DNA of 64,000 nucleotides from Deinococcus aerophilus (GCF_014647075.1 NZ_BMOM01000006.1:62001-126000); one strand, 5' to 3'; counted from the stretch's first letter, positions 12,283 through 24,861 are shown. The notes: generated by a model not told the origin, from the sequence alone. Numbers and translations: made by a program.

Positions 12283-13140
12283 GTGCCGGGCAGGGGAGAG
12301 TCGAATCTGCAGGCTGCGTTGTCCATATCATCTTTTTTCCGGCCCCACGCTGCCCTGTACGCGGCGGTGGCGCGGCTGGGGTTCCGGCGGCAGTTCGCCT
12401 ACCCGCAAGCAGCGCTGTGGGGCCTGATCACCAACCTGTTTTTTGGGCTGCTGCGGATTGCGGTGCTGGTGGCGCTGTTCGGGCAGCAGCCGCAGGTGGC
12501 CGGCTACACCGTGCAGGACGCCATCACCTACACCGGCTTGACCCAGGCGTTGATCATGACCCTGTCGCTGTTCGGCTGGACGGACTTCATGCGGACCATT
12601 CACCGGGGAGAGATCGTGGGCGATCTGCTGCGGCCCCACGACCTGCTCGCCTTCTGGGCGGCGCAGGATGCGGGCCGGGCGGCGGGCCAGTTCGTGTTGC
12701 GCGGCTTGCCCATGCTGGCCCTGTTTGCCGTGGTGTGGGGCGCGACCTTCCCGGCTGGCGTGGAGGGCTGGACCCTGACGGCGCTGAGCCTGCTGCTCGC
12801 CTGGGCCTGCGGCTTTGCTTTCCGCTTTCTGGTGAACTGCGCGGCGTTCTGGTCGCCGGATGCGGTGGGCATCGGGCGCTTTGCCTGGGCGGTGCTGGGC
12901 CTGGGTTCGGGATTCCTGATGCCGCTGGCCTTCTTTCCGCCGGGGGTTCAGCAGGTGCTGGCCCTCACGCCCTTTCCCAGCATGATGAACACCACCGTGG
13001 AGGTGTGGTTGGGGGTCAGGACCGGCGCACAGGCCCTGGCGGGTCTGACCGTGCAACTGGGCTGGGCGCTGGCGCTGTTTGCGCTGGCCGCCGCCGTGCT
13101 GTCGCGCGGGTTAAGGCGGCTGGAGGCGGCGGGTGGATAG
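12283..13140 (+). CDS. ABC-2 type exporter permease, first subunit
   Basis: Six hydrophobic segments are visible from LITNLFFGLL onward, with AFFPPGVQQVLALTPFPSMMNTTVEV near residue 215, typical of the ABC-2 permease group of daunorubicin/viologen-type exporters. The start is uncertain. A TAACCT at 12263-12268 argues for transcription from about 12275, so a GTG at 12283 or a TTG at 12319 would be used. An ATG at 12181 with GGAGGAG gives an implausible Cys-rich N-terminus. It overlaps the second permease gene by eight bases. Confidence 0.8.
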   Translation: MPGRGESNLQAALSISSFFRPHAALYAAVARLGFRRQFAYPQAALWGLITNLFFGLLRIAVLVALFGQQPQVAGYTVQDAITYTGLTQALIMTLSLFGWTDFMRTIHRGEIVGDLLRPHDLLAFWAAQDAGRAAGQFVLRGLPMLALFAVVWGATFPAGVEGWTLTALSLLLAWACGFAFRFLVNCAAFWSPDAVGIGRFAWAVLGLGSGFLMPLAFFPPGVQQVLALTPFPSMMNTTVEVWLGVRTGAQALAGLTVQLGWALALFALAAAVLSRGLRRLEAAGG

Positions 13141-13999
13141 GCCATTCGCCGCTTCACCCCAGGACCAGACCGACGGACCTCTGGCCTCGGCCACCCACCA
13201 TCTGCGTCTGTACTTTCTGCTGTTGCGTGCCCAGGCCCGTTCGCAGGCCGTTTACCGCCTGTCGTTCGCGCTGGACGCGGTGGGATCGGCCTTCATCACG
13301 CTCGCCGAGTTCGCGGCGTTCGCGCTGGTGCTGCCGCGTTTCGGTACGCTGAGCGGCTGGACCCTGGGCGAGGTGGCGTTGCTGTACGGTCTGGCCGAAC
13401 TGGCCTTTGTGCTGATGGACCTGCTGTTCGGCGGTTTCGATGCTCCCAACCTGAGCCAGCATGTCCGCAGCGGCAGCTTCAATACCTTTCTGCTGCGGCC
13501 CGCGCCCCTGCGCCTGCAGATCTTCGGTTCGGATTTTGCCCTGCGGCGCGTGACACGGATCTTCCTGGCGGCGGGGATTCTGGCCTACGGCGTATCCGCG
13601 TCGGGAGCGGTCTGGACTCCAGAAGCCACCCTGCTCCTTACCGGCAGCGTGGTGGGCATGATCGCCTTCTTCGGCGGGCTGTTCGTTATCGGCGGCACGC
13701 TGACGTTCTGGACGGTGGAGAGTGTGGAGGCCATGAACGTCCTTACCTACGGCGGGCGCACCCTGATTTCTTACCCGATGGACATCTACGGTCAGTTTTT
13801 GCGCAAGACCTTCACCTACCTGCTGCCCGCCGCCTTCCTGTCCTACTTTCCGGTGCTGTCCGTCCTGGGCCGTCCTCTGCCCGATGGATTGCCGCTGGTG
13901 GCCGCGTACCTGTCGCCCCTCATCGGGCCGTTGATGCTGGCCGCCGCCTTCGCTTTCTGGCGGGTGGGGGTGCGGCATTACGGGGGAACGGGAACGTGA
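13133..13999 (+). CDS. ABC-2 type exporter permease, second subunit
   Basis: 288 residues from a GTG that lies in the overlap with the preceding permease stop. Six hydrophobic segments, with RPAPLRLQ and EAMNVLTYGGRTLISYP; the second-subunit pattern of the same family. It is followed after 19 bases by the ATPase gene, so the three form one transporter. Substrate unknown; hydrophobic or cationic drug export would be the default inference. Confidence 0.82.
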   Translation: MDRPFAASPQDQTDGPLASATHHLRLYFLLLRAQARSQAVYRLSFALDAVGSAFITLAEFAAFALVLPRFGTLSGWTLGEVALLYGLAELAFVLMDLLFGGFDAPNLSQHVRSGSFNTFLLRPAPLRLQIFGSDFALRRVTRIFLAAGILAYGVSASGAVWTPEATLLLTGSVVGMIAFFGGLFVIGGTLTFWTVESVEAMNVLTYGGRTLISYPMDIYGQFLRKTFTYLLPAAFLSYFPVLSVLGRPLPDGLPLVAAYLSPLIGPLMLAAAFAFWRVGVRHYGGTGT

Positions 14000-14018
14000 G
14001 TTCAGCAAAAGGAGCCGT

Positions 14019-14984
14019 ATGATCACCGTCGAACACCTTAAAAAAACCTTCCGCACGCGCCAGGGTGGCGTGTTGCGCGGATCAAGCGTCACCCTGGAAG
14101 CCGTGCGTGACGTGAGTTTCAGCGTGGCGAGGGGAGAAATCGTGGGCTACCTGGGCCCGAACGGGGCGGGCAAGAGCACCACCATCAAGATGCTCACCGG
14201 TCTGCTCGTTCCCGACAGCGGCCGGGTAGAGGTGGGGGGGCTGGTGCCGTGGCGGCAGCGCCGGGCGCATGTGGCGCGGCTGGGGGCGGTATTCGGCCAG
14301 CGCACGACGCTGTGGTGGGACCTACCGGTTCACGAGTCACTGGAGCTGCTGAGGCACGTCTACCGGGTGCCGGAAGCCCGGTTCCGCCAGAATCTGCGCG
14401 ACTTCACCGAATTGCTGGAACTGGGGCCATTCCTGAACACCCCTGCCCGCGCCCTGAGCCTGGGCCAGCGCATGCGCGCCGACCTCGCTGCCGCGCTGCT
14501 GCACGATCCCGAACTGCTGTTTCTGGACGAACCGACGGTGGGCCTGGATGTGGTCGCCAAGGAGCGCATCCGCGAATTCATCCGGTATGTCAATGCTGCG
14601 CGGGAGGTGACCGTGCTGCTCACCACCCACGACCTGACCGATGTGGAGCGGCTGGCCCGCCGCGTGATGATCATTGACCACGGCTCACTGCTGTACGACG
14701 GTGATCTGGCGCAGTTGCAGGCCCGCTACGGCAGCGCCCGCGAACTGGTGGTGGACTTCGAGGCCGCGCCGACCGACCCGCAGGTGCCGCAGCTGACGCT
14801 GCTGGGCACAGACGGCCCGCGCGTGCGCTACGGCTTCACCGGAGCCGCCGCTGCCCCGATTGCCCGCGTGACCGCCCACGCGCCGGTCCGCGACATCACC
14901 GTGAAGGAGCCGGACATCGAGGCCACGGTCCGCCGGATTTACGAGGGCGGGCTGCTGCGGGACGGGAGAGCATGGAGGGGATGA
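14019..14984 (+). CDS. ABC exporter ATP-binding protein
   Basis: 321 residues. Walker A GPNGAGKST is at residues ~47-55, the Q-loop FGQRTTLWW follows, the signature is LSLGQRMRADLA, Walker B is LLFLDEPTVGLD and the switch His is TTHD. The ~80-residue C-terminal extension (VVDFEAAPTD to the end) is typical of drug-export type ATPases. AAAAGGAG precedes the ATG. It provides energy for the two permeases immediately upstream. The downstream membrane-protein gene overlaps its 3' end by 13 bases. Confidence 0.93.
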   Translation: MITVEHLKKTFRTRQGGVLRGSSVTLEAVRDVSFSVARGEIVGYLGPNGAGKSTTIKMLTGLLVPDSGRVEVGGLVPWRQRRAHVARLGAVFGQRTTLWWDLPVHESLELLRHVYRVPEARFRQNLRDFTELLELGPFLNTPARALSLGQRMRADLAAALLHDPELLFLDEPTVGLDVVAKERIREFIRYVNAAREVTVLLTTHDLTDVERLARRVMIIDHGSLLYDGDLAQLQARYGSARELVVDFEAAPTDPQVPQLTLLGTDGPRVRYGFTGAAAAPIARVTAHAPVRDITVKEPDIEATVRRIYEGGLLRDGRAWRG

Positions 14985-15400
14985 AGCAACCGGACCGCAG
15001 GCCAGAGGCCGAACATCGTGGCTCAGCGCCCAGCGTCAGCACACCGCTGCTGTTTCTGGTCCTGCTGAGCGTGGTGGCGGCGTTTTCGGTGGTCCCGATT
15101 CTCGTGAGTCCCAGCGAACATCGGTTCGGGCCGTGGCTGGCTGCCCTGATTCCCCTGCCGGTTCTGTTCGGGTGGTGGTTCTGGGCACGTCACCGACAGC
15201 ATCCACAACGGATGTTCGTTATCGGGCTGGCCTTCGCTGCCATGCAATGTTTCTCCGTGGTGGGGCAGATCTTCGTTCTGGGCGAAGCTTATCGCCGCAC
15301 CATCGGGTTCATGTGGCTGAATCTGGGTGTGGCTGGCCTGGCATTCATCGGCGGAGTGATCTATCTGTGGGTTCAGACGCGCAGGGGCAGACGAGATTAA
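14972..15400 (+). CDS. Four-helix membrane protein coupled to ABC exporter
   Basis: 142 residues with a charged N-terminus (to ~22) and four hydrophobic segments (~27-47, 54-70, 83-105 and 112-132), ending in a basic tail. The start is either ATG 14972 or ATG 14981. Both lie inside the ATPase gene, so translation is coupled to it. No family recognised. Overlap with the exporter operon suggests an accessory or regulatory partner, which is inference. Confidence 0.65.
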   Translation: MEGMKQPDRRPEAEHRGSAPSVSTPLLFLVLLSVVAAFSVVPILVSPSEHRFGPWLAALIPLPVLFGWWFWARHRQHPQRMFVIGLAFAAMQCFSVVGQIFVLGEAYRRTIGFMWLNLGVAGLAFIGGVIYLWVQTRRGRRD

Positions 15401-15555
15401 ACCTGGCGCCCAACGTTTTCCTGGCCTGAGTGCTGGACTGCACAGGCGCTTCAGACGTACTGGAGCTGCGGTGGGGATGCACAGGGCTGCGCAGCGCTGC
15501 CCTCCCGGCCTGACCGCTGACCATTCTCATTTCATGCCCCCCTAAGTTCAGGGCT

Positions 15556-16128
15556 GTGTCTGATGTTCTGAATGCCGAGGCCCTGCTGGGGGCGCTGCTT
15601 ATTTTTTCTCTGCGGATCGTGGACGTGTCGCTGGGCACGCTGCGCATCGGGATGCTGGTGCGCGGCAAACAGACGGCTGCCGGGGCGCTGAGTTTCTTTG
15701 AGTCGCTGATCTGGCTGCTCGCCGCCGCCAAGGTGCTGAGCACGCTGGACAGCCCGCTGCAGTTCATCGCCTACGCGGGCGGCTATGCCTCGGGCACCAT
15801 GCTGGGTTCCAGCATCGAGCGCTGGCTGGCGGTGGGCAAGGTGGTGCTGCGGATCATCGTGCCGGTGGGGGCGCCCGATGTGCAGGAGGCGCTGCGTCAG
15901 GCCGGGTTCTATGTCACCACCGTCAACGCCTCGGGCCGCGACGGCGAGGTCCGGATCCTGTTCAGCGTGATTGCCCGCAAGAAGATCAAACGCGCTTTCC
16001 AGGTGGTGGAGGCGGCCTATCCCAAGGCCTTCATCACCGTGGAAGAGGTCACCACCGCCCAGCTTCAGGACACCGTGACCCGCCAGGAACGTCAGTCGTT
16101 TCGCCGCCTGCGGATGATGCGCAAGTAA
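15556..16128 (+). CDS. DUF2179/DUF5698 family membrane protein
   Basis: 190 residues. Three transmembrane segments up to residue ~85 (SLRIVDVSLGTLRIGMLVRG, then ESLIWLLAAAKVL and YAGGYASGTMLGSSIE) are followed by a soluble DUF2179-type domain (VQEALRQAGFYVTTVNASG). This is the YebE/UPF0316 pattern. The start is a GTG with TAAGTT at 15543-15548 seven bases upstream, so probably leaderless. Biochemical function is not known for the family. A shared terminator hairpin follows. Confidence 0.83.
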   Translation: MSDVLNAEALLGALLIFSLRIVDVSLGTLRIGMLVRGKQTAAGALSFFESLIWLLAAAKVLSTLDSPLQFIAYAGGYASGTMLGSSIERWLAVGKVVLRIIVPVGAPDVQEALRQAGFYVTTVNASGRDGEVRILFSVIARKKIKRAFQVVEAAYPKAFITVEEVTTAQLQDTVTRQERQSFRRLRMMRK

Positions 16129-16167
16129 CCCGGGCGCCAGAAGCTCCAGAAGCGTGTGCGTGGCAAA

Positions 16168-16207
16168 GCAGGCGGGCCGCCCAGGGTAACTGGGGTGGCC
16201 CGCCTGC
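16168..16207. terminator. Bidirectional terminator
   Basis: An 11-bp perfect stem (16168-16178 with 16197-16207), extended by a few further pairs, lies between the DUF2179 gene and the converging BCCT transporter gene. Confidence 0.7.
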
Positions 16208-16224
16208 TCTGGTGTTCGCCTACT

Positions 16225-17760
16225 TCAGGGTTGCGGCTGCTTCTTGTCCTGTGGCGCGGGCGTCCGCGCGGCCTTCTTCAAGGGGGCCGGCGCAGGGAAC
16301 TCGCTCTTGAGGCCCTTGAGCAGGCTGACGCACATGCCGATCATGATGATGCTGAACGGCAGCGCGGCGACCACACTGGCCGACTGCAGGCCCGCCAGAC
16401 CACCGCTGAGCAGCAGCGCCACGGCAATCATGCTCTGCATGACGCCCCAGGTCAGCTTCACCGGATTGCTCGGCTCGCCCTTGCCTCCACTGGACTGCAG
16501 GCCCAGCACGTAGGTGGCCGAGTCGGCGCTGGTGATGAAAAACGAGGCGATCAGCAGCGTGGCAATGCCGGTCAGAATGTGCCCCAGAGGCAGGCCCTGC
16601 AGCAGGGCAAACAGGGCGGTAGAGATGTCGGCCTCGGTGGCCTGGGTCACGGCCGTCTTGCCGGCCAGGGCACCGTTCAGGGCGCTGCCCCCGAACACGC
16701 TGAACCACGCGAAGCTGACCAGCGCGGGGACGCCCAGCACGCCCAGCACAAATTCCTTGATCGTGCGCCCACGCGAGATGCGCGCGATGAACAGCCCCAC
16801 GAAGGGTGCCCAGGCAATCCACCATGCCCAGTAGAAGATGGTCCAGCCGCCGACCCAGGTGGCCCCGGTAAAGGGAGTCAGGCGGGTGGACAGATTGATC
16901 AGATCCTGCAGGTAACCGCCCACACTGGTGGTGAAGGTGTCGAGCAGAAACACCGTGGGTCCAAAGACAAATACGCCCAGCATCAACAGGCCCGCGAGGA
17001 CCACGTTGGTGTTCGACAGCAGCTGAATGCCCTTGCTCAGGCCGGTCATGGCGCTGATCAGGAACAGCACGGTGACCACAGCGATGATCGTGAGCTGTGA
17101 AGTGGTGCCGATGCTCAGGCCAAAAGCACTGTTCAGTCCGCTGTTGATCTGTATGGCGCCGAAGCCCAGCGAGGCCGCGACCCCGAACACCGTGGCAATA
17201 ATGGCCAGCACGTCAATGGTTTTGCCAATGGGTCCCTCGACCTTCTTGCCCAGCAGGGGCCGGAAGGTCCGGCTGATCAGGGTGGGTTCGTCGCGCCGGA
17301 AGGAGAAGTACGCGATGCTCATGGCCACCACGCTGTAGATGGCCCAGGGATGCAGCCCCCAGTGGAAGAAGGAGTACTTCAGGGCGGCGCGGGCGGCCTC
17401 GGGCGTTTCGGGCGTCAGGCCGCCGGGTGGAGTCAGGTAATGCGAGACCGGCTCGGCCACTCCGTAGAACACCAGGCCAATGCCCATGCCTGCGCTGAAC
17501 AGCATGGCAAACCACGACAGGGTGCTGAACTCGGGTTGTTCGTCGTCCTTGCCCAGCTTGATCTTGCCGTAGCGGCTGAACGCCAGAAAACCGCAGAACA
17601 GCAAGAAGGCCAGCACGGCCAACAGGTAGTACCAGCCGAAAGTGCTGGTGGTCCAGGTCACGGCGGCGCTGGCCGCAACCCCCAGGCCCGCCGGACTCAG
17701 CAGCCCCCACAACACAAAAGCGGCGATGATCGCCAGGGAAAGATAAAGAACCAAGGTCAT
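16225..17760 (-). CDS. BCCT family betaine/choline/carnitine transporter
   Basis: 511 residues, about 12 hydrophobic helices. Family motifs are GMGIGLVFYGVAEPV near residue 95 and WTIFYWAWWIAWAPF near 310. The transporter imports quaternary-ammonium compounds with Na+ or H+, usually for osmoprotection. A Gly-rich GMGIGL rather than GMGVG indicates Na+ coupling is likely but not shown. Start: ATG at 17760 has GGAGGTC immediately upstream, and the longer frame to 17841 lacks one. It stands alone. The C-terminal tail after the last helix is short and basic, with no obvious osmosensory extension. Confidence 0.93.
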   Translation of the reverse strand: MTLVLYLSLAIIAAFVLWGLLSPAGLGVAASAAVTWTTSTFGWYYLLAVLAFLLFCGFLAFSRYGKIKLGKDDEQPEFSTLSWFAMLFSAGMGIGLVFYGVAEPVSHYLTPPGGLTPETPEAARAALKYSFFHWGLHPWAIYSVVAMSIAYFSFRRDEPTLISRTFRPLLGKKVEGPIGKTIDVLAIIATVFGVAASLGFGAIQINSGLNSAFGLSIGTTSQLTIIAVVTVLFLISAMTGLSKGIQLLSNTNVVLAGLLMLGVFVFGPTVFLLDTFTTSVGGYLQDLINLSTRLTPFTGATWVGGWTIFYWAWWIAWAPFVGLFIARISRGRTIKEFVLGVLGVPALVSFAWFSVFGGSALNGALAGKTAVTQATEADISTALFALLQGLPLGHILTGIATLLIASFFITSADSATYVLGLQSSGGKGEPSNPVKLTWGVMQSMIAVALLLSGGLAGLQSASVVAALPFSIIMIGMCVSLLKGLKSEFPAPAPLKKAARTPAPQDKKQPQP

Positions 17761-17927
17761 GACCTCCAGAGCACCCGTTACACAGGGCAAGAAAAGAATA
17801 CAGGGGCTTTCGTCGTCCGGACCGGCAGAAAACAGTCTCAATCTTCCGGGTCACAAAAGACACAAGTCTTTACCTTAACCCAGCTTCATGAATGAAATGC
17901 GGGTCAGACTGCATTAGCCTGCCGGAT

Positions 17928-18551
17928 ATGCAGGCCCTCACCTTGCCTCCCGGATTTTTTGATCGCGATCCTGTTCGGGTGGCCCGCGAACTCCTGGGGA
18001 GTACCCTGGTACACGTTCTGCCCGGTGGCGAGCGGCTCAGTGGCCGGATCGTGGAGACCGAAGCCTACGACTGCCCGCGCGACCCGGCGTGCACCGCCGG
18101 ACGCTTTCACGCGGCCCGCAGCGCCGAGATGGCAACCGTGCCGGGACACTGGCTGTTCTGGAGCACCCACGGCCATCCTCTGCTGCAGGTGTCGTGCCGC
18201 GAGGAGGGCGTGGCGGCCAGCGTTCTGATCCGGGCACTGGAACCCCTGGAAGGCCGCGCCCGGATGCTGAACCACCGGCCCGTGACCCGCGAACGCGACC
18301 TGACCAATGGGCCGGCCAAGCTCGTCTATGCGCTGGGCATCGTGCCCGCCGAGGTCCGGAACACGCCGGTGGACCGCCCTGCCCTGCATCTGTTTGCACC
18401 GGCTGTACCGCTGCCAGACGCGGAGGTCGCGGTCACGGCCCGCATCGGCATCCGGGAGGGTCGCACCCTGCCCTGGCGCTTTCTGATCCGGGACAATCCG
18501 TGGGTCTCGCCCGGTGTGCCGAGCATGGACCTGACCGGTGGCGCGGGGTAG
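17928..18551 (+). CDS. 3-methyladenine DNA glycosylase, diverged paralogue (AAG/Mpg family)
   Basis: 207 residues of the Mpg/AAG fold ([47 protein letters not shown]). The catalytic Glu and the intercalating Tyr of VETEAY are present. Two usual pocket residues differ: the His nine residues after that Tyr is Thr, and the Asn of the ...MNIS strand is Gln (LLQVSC). The base or substrate range may be changed. TAGCCT at 17915-17920 lies seven bases before the ATG (leaderless). It is followed 44 bases later by a second copy. Confidence 0.85.
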   Translation: MQALTLPPGFFDRDPVRVARELLGSTLVHVLPGGERLSGRIVETEAYDCPRDPACTAGRFHAARSAEMATVPGHWLFWSTHGHPLLQVSCREEGVAASVLIRALEPLEGRARMLNHRPVTRERDLTNGPAKLVYALGIVPAEVRNTPVDRPALHLFAPAVPLPDAEVAVTARIGIREGRTLPWRFLIRDNPWVSPGVPSMDLTGGAG

Positions 18552-18595
18552 GCGTTCGCCCAGACCTTCTGCGGCCCTTCCTCTAGCCTCGGCAC

Positions 18596-19264
18596 ATGCA
18601 CGCGTCTGTCCAGCCTTTCCCGTATGTACAGGCCCTGAAGCCTGCATTCTTCGCGGGCGATCCGGTAACCGTGGCCCGCGCGCTCCTGGGGGCCATACTG
18701 GTCCGCACGCTGCCGGGCGGTGAAATCCTGGCTGCCCGTATCGTGGAAACCGAGGGATACGACTGCCCGCGCGACCCCAGCTGTCATGTGGTGGCCCGCC
18801 TGCCCGGTGCGGCGCAGGCGATGGGCGGCGAACCGGGCCGGGTGTACTTTCATCACGCCTATAAGCAGGCGCTGCTGAACGTGGTCTGCCGTCCGCCGGG
18901 GGTCCAGGCCTCCATTCTGGTGCGCGCCGCACAGCCGCTGCTGGGTGAGGCGACGATGCGCGAACTGCGCCCGGTCCGGCGGGCCCTCGACCTGACCAAC
19001 GGTCCCGCCAAGCTGGTCACGGCGCTGGGCCTGACGGCGGAACTGGCCGGGCAGCCCATTGACGGTCCGGCCTTTTACATCGTGCCGGGCGGGCCGGTGC
19101 CCGACGCAGAACTTCAGATCACCGCCCGCGTGGGCCTGCGCCGGGGAGCGGAGTTGCCGTGGCGGTTTCTCATTCGCGGCAATCCGTGGGTGTCTCCAGG
19201 CAAACCGGGCGCAGACCCTCCCGCAAGCCGGCCTCACGGCGCCGTGAGGACCGCCACTCCCTGA
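18596..19264 (+). CDS. mpg: 3-methyladenine DNA glycosylase (AAG/Mpg family)
   Basis: 222 residues. Excises alkylated purines in base excision repair. [15 protein letters not shown] keeps the catalytic Glu, Tyr and the pocket His, and ALLNVVC keeps the Asn. It differs from the upstream paralogue in the 780-880 base region but shares flanks ([10 protein letters not shown] near the C-terminus), so the pair arose by tandem duplication. TAGCCT at 18584-18589 precedes the ATG by six bases. Its 3' end overlaps the converging meaB gene by 31 bases. Confidence 0.9.
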   Translation: MHASVQPFPYVQALKPAFFAGDPVTVARALLGAILVRTLPGGEILAARIVETEGYDCPRDPSCHVVARLPGAAQAMGGEPGRVYFHHAYKQALLNVVCRPPGVQASILVRAAQPLLGEATMRELRPVRRALDLTNGPAKLVTALGLTAELAGQPIDGPAFYIVPGGPVPDAELQITARVGLRRGAELPWRFLIRGNPWVSPGKPGADPPASRPHGAVRTATP

Positions 19265-20178
19265 ATGGCCGTCAGCTGCCCCGCCTCGACCTCGGCGCGC
19301 AGGCGGTGAAGCTGCTGCGTATCGAGCCCTTCTTGAAACATTCGCCACGCGGCCTCGCGCAGCAACTCGTCAAACCACTGGACCGTCTGGGTGCGGCGCC
19401 GGGCGCTCAGGTCCACCTCTTGGACATACTCCAGCACCGCCGCCCAGACTTCTGGGACGCCCTCGCCGGTCAGGGCAGAGGCCCGCAGCACCTGGGGCCG
19501 CCAGGGGGCGTCGTGCGGGGTCAGCAGGTTCAGGGCGGCGCGCAGTTCGGTCTGGGCACGCACCGCTGCCCGGGGGTCACTATCGGCTTTGTTCACCACG
19601 CACACGTCGGCAAGTTCCATGATGCCGCGCTTGATGCCCTGCAACTCGTCGCCCGCGTTGGGCAGGGTGAGCAGCACGAACAGGTCGGTCATGGCGGCCA
19701 CCTGCGTTTCGCTCTGGCCCACGCCCACGGTTTCCACCAGCACCACGTCGTATCCCGCCGCCTCGCACAGCGTGATGGCCTCGCGGGTCCGGCGGGCCAC
19801 CCCACCCAGGGTGCCGCCCGCCGGACTGGGCCGGATGTACGCGCCCGGGTGAACGGTCAGCCGGGGCATGCGGGTCTTGTCGCCCATGATGCTGCCGCCC
19901 GTGCGGGCGCTGCTGGGGTCGACCGCCAGCACGGCCACCCGGCGGCCCGCGTCTGCAAGCTGCGTTCCCAGCGCCTCGATAAAGGTGGACTTGCCCACCC
20001 CCGGCACCCCGGTCAGGCCCACCCGGACCGAGTGTCCGGCGTGCGGCGCAACCTCCGAGAGCAGCTGCTGGGCCTGCGCTTCATGGTCGGGGCGCGTGGA
20101 TTCGCTCAGGGTGATCGCCCGGGCCAGGGCGCGGCGATTACCGGACAGCAGGGGGGCGGCCAGGGGATGGGCGGACAT
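19234..20178 (-). CDS. meaB: Methylmalonyl-CoA mutase-associated GTPase MeaB
   Basis: 314 residues. A G3E-family GTPase that protects and reloads methylmalonyl-CoA mutase with adenosylcobalamin. Walker [13 protein letters not shown], then [25 protein letters not shown] (G3) and VVNKAD (G4) are all in order. Start: TATGAT (20186-20191) lies seven bases before this ATG; ATGs at 20187 and 20190 fall inside that element. It is on the same strand as the mutase, separated by the VOC gene and its terminator. Confidence 0.93.
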   Translation of the reverse strand: MSAHPLAAPLLSGNRRALARAITLSESTRPDHEAQAQQLLSEVAPHAGHSVRVGLTGVPGVGKSTFIEALGTQLADAGRRVAVLAVDPSSARTGGSIMGDKTRMPRLTVHPGAYIRPSPAGGTLGGVARRTREAITLCEAAGYDVVLVETVGVGQSETQVAAMTDLFVLLTLPNAGDELQGIKRGIMELADVCVVNKADSDPRAAVRAQTELRAALNLLTPHDAPWRPQVLRASALTGEGVPEVWAAVLEYVQEVDLSARRRTQTVQWFDELLREAAWRMFQEGLDTQQLHRLRAEVEAGQLTAIQGVAVLTAP

Positions 20179-20198
20179 GCGTTCCATCATAGGAAAGA

Positions 20199-20217
20199 CC
20201 CCGTCAGATGGACGGGG
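20199..20217 (-). terminator. Terminator of VOC gene
   Basis: A seven-bp stem (20199-20205 with 20211-20217) with a five-base loop, followed on the minus strand by a T-rich tail (TCTTTCC). It lies 23 bases after the VOC stop. Confidence 0.7.
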
Positions 20218-20240
20218 CCTGTGGAGAGAGCGGTCGGGAG

Positions 20241-21044
20241 TTAGCGGCCCGCCGGTTGCGGATTCATCACCGAGAACACCGCGCCCGCCGGATCGGCCAG
20301 CACCGCCATGCGGCCATAGTCCATGTCGAAGGGAGCCACCAGAACCTTTCCGCCGTGCGTCTCCGTGGTCCGGGCAGCCGCGTCCACATCCTCGGCATAG
20401 AAATAGACCATCCAGCCGCCCGCGCCCACCTCGTCCCAATTCTGCGCGTGGCCCGACACGCCCGCGAAACCCACCCCACCATGCATAAGCTGGTGGTAGT
20501 CCGCGCCGGGCAGCGGCAGGGCATCCGCATTCAGAAGCCGGCTGTAAAACGCCACGGCAGACGCCGAATCATGGGTGTTGACCTCCGCCCAGACCACCCG
20601 GCCCGTCCCCTGACAGGCCGCGAAACCGCCGTGCTGATCGTCCTGCCACAGCCCGAAGATCGTCCCGTCGGGATCGGCGACGTGATGCGCCCAGCCTTCC
20701 GTTCCGATCTGCACTGGCCCCTCAAAGGCAGTGCCGCCGAGCGTTCTGACGTGCTGGGCGTCGGCCACAATGTCCCTGGTGTCAAAGTAAATCAGCCACG
20801 ACGGGGGTCCATTCATGCCTTGCGGCGGGGGCGGCGAGATCCCCGCCGCCCGGTGCCCCCCACTCTGGGCATTGGCGTAGCCACCGAACTCCTCGGAAAT
20901 CTGGTACTCCCAGCCGAACAGGGCGGCGTAGAAGTCGCGCGTTCGCTGTGGCGTGGAGGTGGTCAGGTCCACCCAGATCGGTTCCCCGGCGGGAACGGGC
21001 AGGGTTGAGGACGGGACGGGGGTGGTCGTCTGCGGCTGGGACAT
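20241..21044 (-). CDS. Two-domain VOC (glyoxalase/dioxygenase fold) protein
   Basis: 267 residues with two VOC repeats, the first from ~15 to ~125 ([20 protein letters not shown]) and the second from ~140 to ~262 ([20 protein letters not shown]). This is the 27 kDa antigen Cfp30B/COG3324 pattern, not the single-domain methylmalonyl-CoA epimerase, despite its place between mutase and MeaB. An enzymatic role is unproven. AGGAGG precedes the ATG. A strong promoter lies at 21101-21129 and a terminator follows, so it is a single-gene unit. Confidence 0.85.
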   Translation of the reverse strand: MSQPQTTTPVPSSTLPVPAGEPIWVDLTTSTPQRTRDFYAALFGWEYQISEEFGGYANAQSGGHRAAGISPPPPQGMNGPPSWLIYFDTRDIVADAQHVRTLGGTAFEGPVQIGTEGWAHHVADPDGTIFGLWQDDQHGGFAACQGTGRVVWAEVNTHDSASAVAFYSRLLNADALPLPGADYHQLMHGGVGFAGVSGHAQNWDEVGAGGWMVYFYAEDVDAAARTTETHGGKVLVAPFDMDYGRMAVLADPAGAVFSVMNPQPAGR

Positions 21045-21100
21045 GAATTGTGCCTCCTGTGAGAGGGGACCGGGCCCAGGCAGAGCCCGGCTCTGACAGC

Positions 21101-21125
21101 AGCTTAGGTCACAATTTATATTTTG

Positions 21126-21129
<4 letters not shown>
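21101..21129 (-). promoter_or_regulatory. Promoter of the VOC gene
   Basis: On the minus strand TTGACA (21124-21129) and TAAGCT (21101-21106) are separated by exactly 17 bases. The -35 overlaps the stop codon of the mutase gene. This is one of the best consensus-like promoters in the window and implies independent, probably housekeeping-sigma, transcription. Confidence 0.7.
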
Positions 21130-23288
<2,159 letters not shown>

Positions 23289-23426
23289 GCTCTTGGCCTC
23301 CGTATGCCGCCATGATGCCATGCCCGCTCCTAACGGGCGTTCGGGCCGCCGCAGCGGGCGTGCCCCCAACGCCCCACCCCGTTCATGAGGGGCGTTCATG
23401 AGCCGGCCCTTGATAGACTGACCGGC

Positions 23427-24101
<675 letters not shown>

Positions 24102-24138
24102 GGGAACCGGTCCGGTCGGGCACAGAGGGGGGCCGGGC

Positions 24139-24861
24139 ATGAAGCTGCGGGTGGATCTGCTGCCCCACGGGCAGTACCCGGATGTGGTGGTGGTGGTGGA
24201 CGTGCTGCGGGCGACGACCTCCGCTGTGGCCTACCTGGAACGCGGCGCCGAGGCCCTGCTGCTCACCCGGACCCCCGAGGTGGCGCTGGCCCTGCGTGGG
24301 GGGGGCGGGGAATACGTGCTGGGCGGCGAGCGCGGAGGCCTGCCGATTCCCGGCTTCGATTTCGGCAACAGCCCGGTGGAGGCCGGAACGCAGAACTTCA
24401 CCGGCAAGACGGTCGTGATGAACACCACCAACGGCACCGGCGCGGCCCATGTGGCGGCCCAGAGCGGCAAGCACGTGCTGCTCGCCGCCCTGACCAATGC
24501 CCACGCCGCCGCCCGCCGCGCCCGCGCCCTGGCGACCGAGGGCATCGCCATCGTGTGTGCCGGGACCGACGCCCGCGTGGGGCTCGACGACGTGTACACC
24601 GCCGGGGTGCTCGCCGAGTACCTGCTCGCGATGGGAGAATTCGAACTTGACGACGGCGCGCGAATCGCCCTGACCGTACGTCGGGGCGGGGGCAATCCCC
24701 TGGAAGCCCTGGGAGGCAGCGCCCACGGCCTGCACCTGGCTGACCTGGGCCTGGGGGCCGACGTGCAGTTTGCCGCAGGCCTGAGCATCAGCACGGTCGT
24801 GCCCACCCTGGCGGGCGGCGGGGACATCCCTGCGGAGACGTTGAAGTTCGTGGCAGGTTAA
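24139..24861 (+). CDS. comB: 2-phosphosulfolactate phosphatase family protein (ComB)
   Basis: 240 residues with the ComB motifs [25 protein letters not shown] and MNTTNGTGA. ComB dephosphorylates 2-phosphosulfolactate in coenzyme M synthesis, but Deinococcus is not known to make that cofactor, so the substrate here is uncertain. Probably co-transcribed with rpe (37-base gap). An 8-G tract lies in the codons for a Gly-rich loop near residue 55. Confidence 0.85.
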   Translation: MKLRVDLLPHGQYPDVVVVVDVLRATTSAVAYLERGAEALLLTRTPEVALALRGGGGEYVLGGERGGLPIPGFDFGNSPVEAGTQNFTGKTVVMNTTNGTGAAHVAAQSGKHVLLAALTNAHAAARRARALATEGIAIVCAGTDARVGLDDVYTAGVLAEYLLAMGEFELDDGARIALTVRRGGGNPLEALGGSAHGLHLADLGLGADVQFAAGLSISTVVPTLAGGGDIPAETLKFVAG

